64,000 bases of DNA from CAYPHY01 sp964410625 (lineage in GTDB: Bacteria; Chloroflexota; Anaerolineae; Promineifilales; Promineifilaceae): NCBI GenBank assembly GCA_964410625.1, contig CAYPHY010000006.1, positions 199,454-263,453 of the forward strand, given 5' to 3'. A program made the position numbers and the translations under genes. Below, one piece after another: positions 44,046-53,378 of the stretch (position 1 is the stretch's first letter; each line of letters opens with the position of its first letter). A model generated the notes under the pieces. That model was not told the origin of the DNA, did not search any database, and worked only from the letters and a program-made list of their open reading frames with translations.

Positions 44046-44339
44046 GTGCGTATTATTTCACGTAAGACATTAAGACAGTTTTGGGAGAGGCATTCTGACG
44101 CAAGGCAAGCCTTAGAAGCATGGTACGACGATGCAAAATTTGCTAAGTGGCAAACTCCTAACGATATCAAGGCTGTCTATCGTAACGCAAGTTTTTTATC
44201 AAATAATCGTGTTGTGTTCAACATTAAGGGAAACAGTTATCGTCTAGTTGTAGCAATCAATTTTGGTGTGGGAATCGTCTACATACGCTTTATCGGTACG
44301 CACAGCGAGTATGACAAGATTGATGCAAGGACGATTTAG
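44046..44339 (+). CDS. higB: HigB-type mRNA interferase toxin
   Basis: The 97-residue protein begins RIISRKTLRQFWERHSDA and continues WYDDAKFAKWQTPNDIKAVY, NNRVVFNIKGNSYRL and IRFIGTHSEYDKIDA, all typical of the HigB toxin family. It cleaves mRNA on the ribosome. The GTG start gives the family N-terminus. The antitoxin gene begins 2 bp after the stop. Confidence 0.92.
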   Translation: MRIISRKTLRQFWERHSDARQALEAWYDDAKFAKWQTPNDIKAVYRNASFLSNNRVVFNIKGNSYRLVVAINFGVGIVYIRFIGTHSEYDKIDARTI

Positions 44340-44341
44340 AA

Positions 44342-44698
44342 ATGAACATACATCCTATCCGCAATAAAGATGAATATGAAGCTGCTTTGGCTCGAATTGA
44401 GAGCCTGTTCGACGCAGAGCCTGGCACCGTCGAAGCTGATGAACTTGAGGTGTTAACGCTGCTGGTCGAAGCGTATGAAGATAAGCACTATGCCATCCCT
44501 GCGCCTGATCCAGTGACAGCCATTGAATACTATCTTGAGAGCCGAGGGCTTGATCGTGGTGTTTTGATTCCTTACCTCGGCAGTCGCGCCCGTGTTTCTG
44601 AGGTACTCAATCGCAAACGGCCGTTATCCCTACAGATGATTCGCCGACTCAATCAGGGACTTGGAATCCCGGCCGAGATTCTCATTCAACCATACTAA
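44342..44698 (+). CDS. higA: HigA-type antitoxin
   Basis: The 118-residue protein has an N-terminal segment (IRNKDEYEAALARIESL) and a C-terminal Cro/XRE helix-turn-helix (LIPYLGSRARVSEVLNRKRP and SLQMIRRLNQGLGIPAEIL), the usual HigA architecture. It neutralises HigB and represses the promoter through the palindrome upstream. Confidence 0.92.
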   Translation: MNIHPIRNKDEYEAALARIESLFDAEPGTVEADELEVLTLLVEAYEDKHYAIPAPDPVTAIEYYLESRGLDRGVLIPYLGSRARVSEVLNRKRPLSLQMIRRLNQGLGIPAEILIQPY

Positions 44699-44712
44699 GC
44701 CGAGTCCTGCGC

Positions 44713-46299
44713 TCACCAATGCCCGATCAATATCCCTGCCGCATCATCCATCTCCGACGCGGGGATAGAGTTGTGGTCAAAATCGGGTAGTGGCACTGTG
44801 GTTCGCATCTTGCGCCTGCGGAGCCAGGTGAATAGCTGTTCGTGCAACTCGCGGCGGATCGCTTCATAGCCCGAGTCTGCGCCCAGGTCGTGGAACTCTT
44901 GTGGGTCTTCTTGCAGATCGTAAAGCTGCGGCCGAAAGCGTTCGTGCAAAATATACTTCCAACGCTCGGTCCGCAACATAAAGGCGCGACAATCTTGCGG
45001 TGGCAGGCGCAGTAACCACATCGCATCACGGCCGCTATAGTCGCTCTCACTGACCACATAGTCGCGCCAATTCCTGACCGGTTGGTCGTGGAGCAAGGGC
45101 AGCAACGAGCGCCCCTCCAGGCGGTGGGGTTGTGGTTCACCGCCAGCCACCTCCAAGAAAGTTGGTAAGAGGTCAATAGCCTCTACAAAGCGCGACTCCA
45201 CACGGCCGCGTGTCCCATCCGCTTCCGGTGAGGGGTCATAGATGATCAACGGAATCCGCACCGACTCCTCATGGAACAGGTCTTTCTCCCCTAACCAATG
45301 GTCGCCTAAGTAGTCACCGTGATCGCTGGTGAAGATGATCATCGTGTTTTCCAGATAGCCATTTGCTTCGAGGAAGGAGAGCAGACGGCCGATCTGGTCA
45401 TCAATCTGCTTCACCAACCCCATATAGGCCGGAATCACCGCCTGCCGCGCCTCCTCACGGGCAAAGGTCTGGCTAAAACGCAGTTGCATAAAGGCATCGT
45501 AGACCGGATGGGGATCGCGCTGTTCCGCCTCGCTGCGATTGGCGGGAAGGATGTCGTCGGGGCCGTACATATTGTGGTAGGGAGCGGGGGCGATGTAGGG
45601 CCAGTGGGGTTTGATGTAGCTGAGGTGAATGCACCAGGGTTGTTCCCCTAGCTCCTGGATACACTCAATTGCCCGGCCGGTCATATAGGGCGTTTCTGAA
45701 TGTTCCTCTTTGATATTGGCCGGGTAAACGGAATTACGCCAGTACCAGCCGCTGTGGACGTTGCCCTCCTCATCCACGCCGGAGTTAGCGTTCTCGTCCC
45801 AGGGGTTCCAGCTGTCATATCCCTGTTCGCGCAAATAGCGATTGTAACGCAGCCGTGGCGACACAATCGAATCTGGATGCAGCCCGTCATCCCGCTCAAA
45901 TGGCTCAAAGCCGCACTCGCTAACTAGCACCCCCAAATCACTGTAAGGATCAACACCCAGACGAGCCATGCCTTCATAATCGGCCGCGTGATGTGTCTTG
46001 CCAACGAGGAGGGTTCTCATGCCGGTCGGCCGTAGATAGTCTCCCATAGTCATCTCCCCCACCTTCAGTGGGTCGGAGTTCCAGTTAGAGCCATGAGAAA
46101 ACATATAACGGCCGGTATAAAACGACATCCGCGATGGCCCGCAAAGTGGTGCTTGCACATAAGCACGGTCAAAACGCACGCCACGCTGTGCCAGCCGGTC
46201 AATATTGGGCGTTTGTAAATGAGGATGACCATAGCAGGAAAGATAATCCCAACGCAGTTGGTCACACATGATAAACAAAATGTTCTTTGATGTATTCAT
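44713..46299 (-). CDS. Sulfatase/phosphonate monoester hydrolase family enzyme
   Basis: The 528-residue protein has the sulfatase signature C53-G-P-S-R, where Cys is converted to formylglycine, and metal-binding MCDQLRWDYLSCYG near the N-terminus. Later, TSDHGDYLGDHWLGEKDLFHEE supplies further metal ligands. LCGPSRMSFYTGRYMFSH also resembles phosphonate monoester hydrolases. No signal peptide is visible, so it is probably cytoplasmic. Formylglycine-generating enzyme or an anaerobic maturase is not encoded in the window. Substrate unknown. Confidence 0.9.
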   Translation of the reverse strand: MNTSKNILFIMCDQLRWDYLSCYGHPHLQTPNIDRLAQRGVRFDRAYVQAPLCGPSRMSFYTGRYMFSHGSNWNSDPLKVGEMTMGDYLRPTGMRTLLVGKTHHAADYEGMARLGVDPYSDLGVLVSECGFEPFERDDGLHPDSIVSPRLRYNRYLREQGYDSWNPWDENANSGVDEEGNVHSGWYWRNSVYPANIKEEHSETPYMTGRAIECIQELGEQPWCIHLSYIKPHWPYIAPAPYHNMYGPDDILPANRSEAEQRDPHPVYDAFMQLRFSQTFAREEARQAVIPAYMGLVKQIDDQIGRLLSFLEANGYLENTMIIFTSDHGDYLGDHWLGEKDLFHEESVRIPLIIYDPSPEADGTRGRVESRFVEAIDLLPTFLEVAGGEPQPHRLEGRSLLPLLHDQPVRNWRDYVVSESDYSGRDAMWLLRLPPQDCRAFMLRTERWKYILHERFRPQLYDLQEDPQEFHDLGADSGYEAIRRELHEQLFTWLRRRKMRTTVPLPDFDHNSIPASEMDDAAGILIGHW

Positions 46300-46403
46300 T
46301 TAGGCTCGATTGGTAGTCTGAATCATTTTCTGATTTTTCCGGCAATCTTCAACCTATGATATAATCACTTGACTGATACACGCAACCGAATGAAGGTGAA
46401 AGC

Positions 46404-47114
46404 ATGACAACGGCCGCGACTATCCCTCGCAAAAGAATAAGACCGGGCAAGGAAGAACAAATTCCTCCCTTAAACAACGGTGACCATCTAACAAGGGCGG
46501 AATTTGAACGCCGCTATGAGGCCATGCCTCATATCAAAAAAGCAGAACTCATCGAAGGAGTTGTCTACATGCCTTCACCGGTCCGCATTGAACACGGAGA
46601 ACCCCACGCCACGATTATGGGTTGGCTCACTCTCTATAGAGCCTTTACGCCTGGTCTAAAGTTGGCAGATAACGTTACACTCAGGCTTGATTTTGAAAAT
46701 GAAGTTCAACCAGATGCAGTTCTATATCTAGACCCTGCGCAAGGTGGACAGGTAAAAATCGAAAGTGGGCATTTGGCCGGTGCGCCGGAGTTGGTCGTTG
46801 AAGTGGCCGCCAGCAGCGCTGCCTATGACCTGCATGAAAAGCTACGCGTCTACCGGCGCAATGGCGTGCAAGAGTATCTGGTTTTGTCTGTCTATGAGCA
46901 GCAAACAAACTGGTTTCAGTTAGTAGATAGTCAATACGAACGCATGTCACCAGGTGATGATGGTGTATTGCGTAGCCAAGTCTTTCCCGGTCTACATTTT
47001 CACCCACAGCGTTTCTGGTCTGATGATGTAGCGGGATTGCTGCAAGTCTTACAGGAAGGGTTGGCAACGGCCGAACACCAGGCATTTGTCACCCGCCTGC
47101 AAGATCTCTCTTGA
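46404..47114 (+). CDS. Uma2 family (DUF820) PD-(D/E)xK nuclease-like protein
   Basis: The 236-residue protein has the Uma2 core: AELIEGVVYMPSPVRIEHGE, NEVQPDAVLYLDPAQ, APELVVEVAASSAAYDLHEK and LRVYRRNGVQEYLVL. Acidic residues in VQPDAVL and ELVVEVA with the following K correspond to the PD-(D/E)xK site. The family is hugely expanded in cyanobacteria and Chloroflexota; its role is unclear. Confidence 0.92.
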   Translation: MTTAATIPRKRIRPGKEEQIPPLNNGDHLTRAEFERRYEAMPHIKKAELIEGVVYMPSPVRIEHGEPHATIMGWLTLYRAFTPGLKLADNVTLRLDFENEVQPDAVLYLDPAQGGQVKIESGHLAGAPELVVEVAASSAAYDLHEKLRVYRRNGVQEYLVLSVYEQQTNWFQLVDSQYERMSPGDDGVLRSQVFPGLHFHPQRFWSDDVAGLLQVLQEGLATAEHQAFVTRLQDLS

Positions 47115-47145
47115 TCCGCGTTCATCGGCGTTCGTCTGCGTCCGC
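47113..47145. repeat. R4-type repeat between convergent genes
   Basis: GATCCGCGTTCATCGGCGTT followed by CGTCTGCGTCCGC starts at the Uma2 stop. Read on the minus strand it encodes the last eight residues (KADADERR) and stop of the SDR. Confidence 0.7.
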
Positions 47146-48000
47146 TTTTTTCATCAACTGTCGGCCGACCAACCAATCGAACCAACGATCTGGCAACCAA
47201 CGTGGCAGGAGCCAGCCGGTCAGCCGCTTGCGAGGCAAAGCGTAGCGCGTTTTCGGCCGTTTCGCTTCCAACCCCACGCGGATCGTCCGGCTGACCACTT
47301 CCACCGGAATTGCTGACGCTCTCCGCTTATCCACCTGGGCATCAATCTTCGCCAGGATCGAGCCGTAAGGCGTGTGGGCATATTGCGCTGTTTGTCCGGC
47401 GAACTTTTCAATGATCGGCGTTTTCGTTGTCCCTGGCTGGACCACAATCACATCAATGCCATAAGGCAGCAGTTCGCGGCGCAATGCATCAGACATCGCT
47501 TCCAGCCCATGCTTGGAGGCAGCATAGGCGCCCATGAAGGGATAGGTGATCCGGCCGCTAACTGAACCGATGTTGATAATTCGCCCCGGTGGAAAACCAA
47601 CGTTCTTCCCCATCCCAAGCAACGGCAAGAAAGCCTGCGTCACCGCCAGCGTTCCCACCAGATTGATCTCTAATTGCTGGCGAAACTCGGCCAGCGGCAT
47701 ATAGGCCAGGGGGCCGGGAACGGTTATGCCCGCGTTGTTGACGAGTCCGGCCAGACCACTTTGACCAACGGCCGCCCGCACCTGCTCAGCCACTTCAGCA
47801 ACGGCCGTTTCGTCGGTTATGTCAAATAATAGAGGTGTAAAATTGGATGATAGTTCTCTGCCTAACTCGGCCGCCACCCGTTCACCATCGGCCGCGTGCC
47901 GCACACTTCCAAACACGTGCCAACCGTGCCGGGTTAATTCAACGGCCGTTGCCAGCCCAATTCCACTCGATACGCCCGTCACGACTACATATTTACTCAT
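47122..48000 (-). CDS. SDR-family NAD(P)-dependent oxidoreductase
   Basis: The start at 48000 (MSKYVVVTGVSSGIG) gives 292 residues. The cofactor motif TGVSSGIG is at 8-15, NNAG follows, and the active site is built from the Ser of NIGSVSGR with YAASK. The C-terminal extension is longer than in classical SDRs and resembles those acting on lipids or retinol-like substrates. The last eight residues are encoded by a repeat. Substrate unknown. Confidence 0.92.
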   Translation of the reverse strand: MSKYVVVTGVSSGIGLATAVELTRHGWHVFGSVRHAADGERVAAELGRELSSNFTPLLFDITDETAVAEVAEQVRAAVGQSGLAGLVNNAGITVPGPLAYMPLAEFRQQLEINLVGTLAVTQAFLPLLGMGKNVGFPPGRIINIGSVSGRITYPFMGAYAASKHGLEAMSDALRRELLPYGIDVIVVQPGTTKTPIIEKFAGQTAQYAHTPYGSILAKIDAQVDKRRASAIPVEVVSRTIRVGLEAKRPKTRYALPRKRLTGWLLPRWLPDRWFDWLVGRQLMKKADADERR

Positions 48001-48029
48001 AGCTGTAGCGCGGTTTACCAAATCGTTCT

Positions 48030-48094
48030 CTTTAGAAACCCGGTTTCTAGCTTAAAGCAAGGTTTCTTGAGAAAAAGAAACCGGGTTTCTTAGC
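48030..48094. repeat. AGAAACCCGGTTTCT repeat (R6)
   Basis: AGAAACCCGGTTTCT is followed about 35 nt later by AGAAACCGGGTTTCT, the mirrored arrangement of the 34898 copy. Confidence 0.83.
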
Positions 48095-48104
48095 CACAAG
48101 ATGC

Positions 48105-48785
48105 CTAAGAACGGGAGAAAAAGTATCCAATAAGGGACAAGACAATCCCTTCCAGTAACGTTCCCACGCTGATGAGCACCCCAATGTCGAACCAAAATTG
48201 TTCAGGAAACAACCGAATCAGTGAATCGGTAAAGGCGAAGGTCCAGGTTCCAGGTGGGAAGAGTAGATTGTGAAACTGGGTGAAAAAGACGTTCCAGCCG
48301 ATTAAGATAAAGAGCGCAATCGCCGCCAGTGTGATAACTGTTGCCAAACCGGCGTGCATCAACGTGCGCCAGCCGAGCGGCCGCGTTTCCGGCCGCAATA
48401 GCAAGAAGAGCAACCCACCAACGACAATGACGCCCGTTATCCAGACAATGCGCTTCATGCCATCAGCTACGACCTTAACATCAATCATGTGGCCGATTTC
48501 GCGCTGGTTATATAGCGGCCGATCCGTCCCCGGGATACGCAACTCTTCCAACATAAATATCACTTCTTCCGCCGGCTCCGGCCGTCGCAAATAATCCAAC
48601 GTCCCATGCGCCAGCTCTAGTCGCTCTTCACGCGAAAAACCAAAGCGGTCAGGTGGGATACGGGCATATTCAAAGCTGGGATAATCCCAGGCGATAATCA
48701 AGCGTATTGTCCCCAACCCCAAGAAAAAAGGCATTAATAGAATAATTAGCCAACGAATGATAGTGATGAAGAGTTTGTTGTCCAA
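48105..48785 (-). CDS. DUF1461/TIGR01906-type integral membrane protein
   Basis: The 226-residue protein has four to five membrane helices and a large loop after the first. The loop contains LNQREIGHM-like residues (LYNQREIGHMIDVKVV), the family hallmark. The late segment FTQFHNLLFPPGTWTFAFTD and LIRLFPEQFWFD is also typical. Function is not known. An R1 hairpin separates it from the upstream gene. Confidence 0.85.
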   Translation of the reverse strand: MDNKLFITIIRWLIILLMPFFLGLGTIRLIIAWDYPSFEYARIPPDRFGFSREERLELAHGTLDYLRRPEPAEEVIFMLEELRIPGTDRPLYNQREIGHMIDVKVVADGMKRIVWITGVIVVGGLLFLLLRPETRPLGWRTLMHAGLATVITLAAIALFILIGWNVFFTQFHNLLFPPGTWTFAFTDSLIRLFPEQFWFDIGVLISVGTLLEGIVLSLIGYFFSRS

Positions 48786-48796
48786 AATAACTCCAA

Positions 48797-48880
48797 AGGA
48801 AGAGACTGGGAGATTGAGAGATTAAGAGACTGGAAAGCCCGACAATCTCCCAGTCTCCTAATCTCTCAGTCTCAATTCTT
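48797..48880. repeat. R1 hairpin repeat
   Basis: AGAGACTGGGAGATTGAGAG words are mirrored by CAATCTCCCAGTCTCC words, filling the gap between the DUF1461 and spermidine-synthase-like genes. Confidence 0.87.
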
Positions 48881-50461
48881 TTATTCTCCTGGCCCCGGCA
48901 ATGCTTCCAACCCACCTTCCAATAAGTAACGAATGACGAGCGAGTCGGTGATGGTTTCCACCGGCGCACGGTCATCAGTGAAGATGATTGGCGACGCCTG
49001 GGCCGGGACGAGATTGGCCTGTGCTGTCTCAATTGCTTGACGTAGTAACGGATCACTATTAGCGTCTAAGTTTGCCAGATTGGTTGTTAAATTCTCGGCC
49101 GTTGTCGGCCGTACGGTAGCGATCAAGATCGTATTCAAAGAGCCAGGAACGTCAACCGCGTGAACGGTGGGGAATACCATCAGCAGCGTAGCCGTCAGTG
49201 CATCTACTAAACGCCGGTCCTCCGGTGCGCGGCCGACATTGATTGCTACCACCCCATCGGCTGCTAGCCGCGCCCGTACCTCGCTAAAAAATTCGCGCGT
49301 GGTCAGATGCCAGGGGATATAGGGGACTTTGTAGGCGTCTATGGTGATTAAATCATAAGGGCCAGATAAGCGATTAAGTTCGTAGCGGCCGTCGCCAATA
49401 ATGACATTAATATTTGGTTCGTCCAACGCAAAGTAATCGCGTCCGGCCTTGACGATCTCCGGGTCTAACTCAATGCCATCAATCGGGATTGGGCCAAAAA
49501 CGGCCGTCATTTGTTTGGGAATCGTCCCCGCTGCTAAGCCGACAACGGCCGCGCTTTCCACGATCACCGGCCCGTCATTAAAATACGGCGCAGCGAGCAT
49601 GATGCTCCATACGGAGATACGGGGGACTCGGCCGCCATCACAATAATAGGAGTGGTACGCCTGCCCCTCGTTTAATAACAAGTAGTTGCAATCTCCCTGG
49701 CGGACGACCTGGATATAGTTGTAGGCCGATTCTGTCTCATAAATCTGGTTTGGGTCGGCCTTCACGCCGCCACGCAGGAGGAGCAAAGCGGCCGGAACGA
49801 GCAAAAAGGGCAATATTAAAATGAGCAGGCGTTGTTGCGGCCGAGGCTGTTGTTCTCGACCTGTCAGCAACACCCCAATCACGCCAACGAGCAATAAGAC
49901 CGTGCCAAAGATAAGCGCGGCCATTCGCGACCCCGCTTCGGGGATGATCCACAAGACGGGGAGGTAGGTCCCCAACAAGCTGCCAATGGTTGAAATGCCA
50001 TAAATCAGACCACTGACCCGCCCCGCCTCGCCGACATCACGCACGGCCAGACGAATAGCAAAAGGGGAGACACAGCCTAATAACGTCACCGGCACCACCA
50101 GGGCAATGACCACCCCGATTAGCGAACCGGCTACGGCCGTCGCATTCACGGCCGCCAACGCCGCCGCCGCCTGGCGTAGGATAGCACTGGTTAGCAACAA
50201 GAAAAATGCGCCGCTGAATCCAGCGATGCTGACGATGAGATAGAACAAGGCGGGATACGGCCGCCGATCGGCGAGACGGCCGCCGATAAAGTAACCGAGC
50301 GTCAACGAGAGCAACACAAGCCCAATCACATTCGCCCAGACGATGTTCGATGTGCCATAGACGCTCTGCAACATACGGCTGGTTGTAAACTCAATCGCCA
50401 GCGTACACATCCCCGCGATGAATACGGTCAAAAAAAGATAACGTCTTTGAAAGTCGGACAC
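48881..50461 (-). CDS. Fused MFS/spermidine synthase-like membrane protein
   Basis: The 526-residue protein has eight or so membrane helices (1-245; LAIEFTTSRMLQSVYGTSN is typical of this fusion). A soluble methyltransferase-fold domain follows (YNYIQVVRQGDCNYLLLNEG; GIELDPEIVKAGRDYF; INVIIGDGRYEL; YDLITIDAY). It resembles the aminopropyl transferase fold, but whether it makes spermidine is not shown. It lies next to polysaccharide genes. Confidence 0.88.
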   Translation of the reverse strand: MSDFQRRYLFLTVFIAGMCTLAIEFTTSRMLQSVYGTSNIVWANVIGLVLLSLTLGYFIGGRLADRRPYPALFYLIVSIAGFSGAFFLLLTSAILRQAAAALAAVNATAVAGSLIGVVIALVVPVTLLGCVSPFAIRLAVRDVGEAGRVSGLIYGISTIGSLLGTYLPVLWIIPEAGSRMAALIFGTVLLLVGVIGVLLTGREQQPRPQQRLLILILPFLLVPAALLLLRGGVKADPNQIYETESAYNYIQVVRQGDCNYLLLNEGQAYHSYYCDGGRVPRISVWSIMLAAPYFNDGPVIVESAAVVGLAAGTIPKQMTAVFGPIPIDGIELDPEIVKAGRDYFALDEPNINVIIGDGRYELNRLSGPYDLITIDAYKVPYIPWHLTTREFFSEVRARLAADGVVAINVGRAPEDRRLVDALTATLLMVFPTVHAVDVPGSLNTILIATVRPTTAENLTTNLANLDANSDPLLRQAIETAQANLVPAQASPIIFTDDRAPVETITDSLVIRYLLEGGLEALPGPGE

Positions 50462-50529
50462 AAATAACCCTTTATTGTTGCTTGCCGATGCTGCACGAAT
50501 TATTGCGGATTGTCAAACAACTTCATTCC

Positions 50530-52608
50530 TCATTGTTCATTAAAAAACAAACGCATTTCTTCGGCCGTCAAGTCACCTGTGTTGCGAAAGATGATCGTCA
50601 ACGGTTGATCATATACCGTGAAGCTTTCGTCGGCACGGCCGCCGTTCAACCCAGGTAAGCTGGTTAGAAACTCCTCGACTGCTCCGGGGGATTCTAATCC
50701 CGGCCAACCGAAGGAGTCGGGTTTCAGGTAGAAGCCAAATAGATTAGGGTAACGGCCGCCGACCCACACCGGCTCATACCCCAACGAGCCATCGAACAGT
50801 AGCTGGTGATACTGGCTGGACAGGGGATAAAACTCCGGCAGGCGGGGGGCAACGCCATAGACACGATTAGAGAGAATGGTCACATATTCGGCCGAGGCCA
50901 ATAGCTCCAGATTCGCCTCTAGTTTGGCCGCGTCATCCTGTGCGCCGCTGCCGGTCAGCCAGGTTAATTCTCGGTTGGGATACTCCGCCCGTTGGCGCAC
51001 CACGCCATCCACAACCATGCTTGCCGGTAAATAGTCGTCCCATTGTTCGCTCAACAATAGCGTGCCGGAGGGAATGTTGCGGTAAATCCAACGCGCGGCC
51101 GCGTCCCACGGGTGTGGTTGTTGGTAGATATTGAGAAAGGCTAGGCTGTAGAGGCTGGTAGCGATGAGGACGGCCGTTACCGCTGCATATCTCCATATCG
51201 GCCGTACGGCACGCGGCCAGTGGAGTAACCAGGCGGCGGCAACGATCATCAGAAAAGGGGTGATCGGCTGCATATAGCGCATAAACTTCACCTCGAAGCC
51301 AGCAGTGATGAGAAAGTAGGGCAAAACCCAGAGGAGAAGGATGGGCAAGCCTTGTTTGCACGATGAGGGATGAGAGATGAGGGATGAAGGATGAAGGATG
51401 AAGGGTGAGTGCTTCATTTCATCCTTCATCCTTCTGCCCTCATCCTTCTGCCTTCTTCCTTCATCCTTTACAGCTTGCCAGGTTGCCCAGATGAGGCCAG
51501 CAAAGGCGGCGAACCCTAGCAGGAGGCCCATACCCCAGCGTAGTTGCATTTCGATGGGGTAGAGGTAGGGGAAGGTGCCGTGATATTGGTAGGTGAAGGC
51601 CAGAGCGGAACGGCCGCCGACCATTCCCCCCTGAGCGACAATATTCTCCAGATAGCAAGAACGCCAATCAAGAGCCGGTATCTGGATGGGGCCGACAGTC
51701 ATTGCTGGCGTGATCACTTCACAGGTCCAATCAAGCCAGGCGAAGGGGTTGGCAATTAGAAAGGTGAGTGCGGTTGCGGCCCAGGCAGCTAATAACCAGG
51801 GTAATCGTCGCCCTTTGGGTGAATGGTTCCAGGCTGCCCAACTCAAGGGCAACAACAGCAGAACCGCGTTAAATTTGGAGCCGATGGCCAGGCCGGTGGA
51901 GACGGCCGCGAGCAGTAGCCAAAGCAATCGTGAATTGTGAATTATGAATTGTGAATTGTGAACGGCTTGTTGCTCTCCTGGTCTACTATAGACCATAAAG
52001 AGCAGGGCGGCGGTGATGAAGAAGGTGAGGTAGGGATCGCTGGCGAAGAAGTGGGCGAGTTGGATATGCATCACATTGAGGGCGAGGAAGGCGGCCGCCA
52101 ACAGGCCAACGGCCGCGCTGTAGAGCCGACGGCCGAGCAAAAAGACCAACAACACCGTTCCTGTATCTACCAAAGCCGTGAGAGCGCGAGTGACGGCCGT
52201 GAGGTGGTTAAACTCAACCCGTCCGGCGCTATTCAGCAGGTCTGTAGTTAGCGTCCACTGTTCGGGAAGCAGCGGAATAAGCGGTGGGCCAATCCATTCC
52301 GCCAGACGTGTTGCGACCACGCCGAGATACAGCGGCACATGCCCATAGGCAAAGCGCCGCGCTTCATCTTGCAAGACTTCAATGCCCCGGCTGGCGGCGT
52401 CTGGCGGCCAATAAAATGGATTAAAAGTTGATTGCTGGGGGTCGAAGGCCGTTGACCAATCTTCCGGCCACTCGATGGTGGTGGCGACCCAGGTGATGTA
52501 GCGTTCGTCGGGGTGATAGTGGTGGTAGCCGTCCCAATCCAAACCGGTCAGCCGCAACGTAGCGGCAATAAGAATGATGAGCGCAAGCCAGAACCCTTGT
52601 TTCCACAC
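50530..52608 (-). CDS. GT39/PMT-like membrane glycosyltransferase with two repeat-derived inserts
   Basis: The 692-residue protein starts at GTG 52608. The first helix is followed by YHHYHPDERYITW, where the Asp-Glu pair is the catalytic-type motif of GT-C enzymes, and by about ten further helices. It would transfer sugars from polyprenyl phosphates on the outer face of the membrane. Residues about 215-226 and 379-417 (KDEGRRQKDEGRRMKDEMKH and following HPSSLISHPSS) are encoded by intergenic-type tandem repeats and fall in loops. The frame is kept. Confidence 0.87.
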   Translation of the reverse strand: MWKQGFWLALIILIAATLRLTGLDWDGYHHYHPDERYITWVATTIEWPEDWSTAFDPQQSTFNPFYWPPDAASRGIEVLQDEARRFAYGHVPLYLGVVATRLAEWIGPPLIPLLPEQWTLTTDLLNSAGRVEFNHLTAVTRALTALVDTGTVLLVFLLGRRLYSAAVGLLAAAFLALNVMHIQLAHFFASDPYLTFFITAALLFMVYSRPGEQQAVHNSQFIIHNSRLLWLLLAAVSTGLAIGSKFNAVLLLLPLSWAAWNHSPKGRRLPWLLAAWAATALTFLIANPFAWLDWTCEVITPAMTVGPIQIPALDWRSCYLENIVAQGGMVGGRSALAFTYQYHGTFPYLYPIEMQLRWGMGLLLGFAAFAGLIWATWQAVKDEGRRQKDEGRRMKDEMKHSPFILHPSSLISHPSSCKQGLPILLLWVLPYFLITAGFEVKFMRYMQPITPFLMIVAAAWLLHWPRAVRPIWRYAAVTAVLIATSLYSLAFLNIYQQPHPWDAAARWIYRNIPSGTLLLSEQWDDYLPASMVVDGVVRQRAEYPNRELTWLTGSGAQDDAAKLEANLELLASAEYVTILSNRVYGVAPRLPEFYPLSSQYHQLLFDGSLGYEPVWVGGRYPNLFGFYLKPDSFGWPGLESPGAVEEFLTSLPGLNGGRADESFTVYDQPLTIIFRNTGDLTAEEMRLFFNEQ
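51358..51472. repeat. In-frame GGATGAAGG hairpin repeat inside the GT39 gene
   Basis: GGGATGAGAGATGAGGGATG words on the left are mirrored by CATCCTTCATCCTTC words on the right. The element forms a hairpin and encodes about 39 in-frame residues. Confidence 0.85.
51929..51964. repeat. In-frame GAATTGTGAATT repeat inside the GT39 gene
   Basis: Four near-tandem GAATTGTGAA/GAATTATGAA words encode VHNSQFIIHNS within the frame. Confidence 0.75.
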
Positions 52609-52646
52609 ATCATCATTGTACCGTGACTTGCTTAAATTGGGTGGCA

Positions 52647-52693
52647 GTAGAGCGATTTTCCCAAATCGCTACGGCTTGGGAAAATCGCTCTAC
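52647..52693. repeat. Perfect 16-bp inverted repeat with AAATCGC core (family R8)
   Basis: GTAGAGCGATTTTCCC and its exact complement flank 15 nt containing AAATCGCTACGG. A related GCGATTT-GCC-AAATCGC core lies in the O-antigen-ligase gene. It lies between rplY and the glycosyltransferase gene. Confidence 0.85.
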
Positions 52694-52721
52694 TACATTA
52701 TCGCATCGGAAAAGGTAGGAA

Positions 52722-53378
52722 TTAGACGCTCTCTTCTTCCTCTTCTTCCTGCTTGCCGCGTCCGATAATTTCCACATCGTCGGCCGCCGGTTCCAATTCC
52801 TCAACCGCTTCTTCCTCTTCCTCTTCAAGCGATTCGTATTCGAAGCGGGCAACGGCCGTGTCGGGATCGTCGAGAATCGTCACGCCTTCGGGTGCGGTCA
52901 GATCACGGACGTGAATTACATCTTCGGCCGCTTGAATCTGTGACAGGTCAACCTCAATTTCGCTGACCAGGTCATCCGGCAAACACTCAATCTCGACACT
53001 GCGCGTGGCAAAAGTGATGGTTCCCACCCCTTCTTCAACCAGTGGCGACTCGCCCACAGGCACAAGCTCAACCTGCGCACGCAACGTGACTTTCATATCT
53101 ACTTCCATGAAGTCTACGTGCAGCAGATCGCCACGGGTGACATGCTGTTGGATGTCGCGCACCAAAACTGTGCGCTTTTTGCCGTTTATATCCAGGTCAG
53201 CTAACTGGGAAGTGCCAACTACACGCAATGCGCGACGTAAGGCTTTTGTCTCCATCTGGACATGAAGCACATCTTTACCATAGACCACACCAGGAATCCA
53301 ACCATCACGACGCAACTGATTGACCTGCTTGCCCAGTACCTGGCGCGGCTCCGCCTCAATAATCATTCTCTCGGCCAT
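52722..53378 (-). CDS. rplY: 50S ribosomal protein L25 (long Ctc form)
   Basis: The 218-residue protein has the L25 5S-rRNA-binding domain (1-92; LGKQVNQLRRDGWIPGVVYG and VLVRDIQQHVTRGDLLHVDF) and the TL5/Ctc-type beta C-terminal domain, then a Glu-rich tail. It stabilises 5S rRNA in the ribosome. It stands alone between repeats. Confidence 0.95.
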   Translation of the reverse strand: MAERMIIEAEPRQVLGKQVNQLRRDGWIPGVVYGKDVLHVQMETKALRRALRVVGTSQLADLDINGKKRTVLVRDIQQHVTRGDLLHVDFMEVDMKVTLRAQVELVPVGESPLVEEGVGTITFATRSVEIECLPDDLVSEIEVDLSQIQAAEDVIHVRDLTAPEGVTILDDPDTAVARFEYESLEEEEEEAVEELEPAADDVEIIGRGKQEEEEEESV

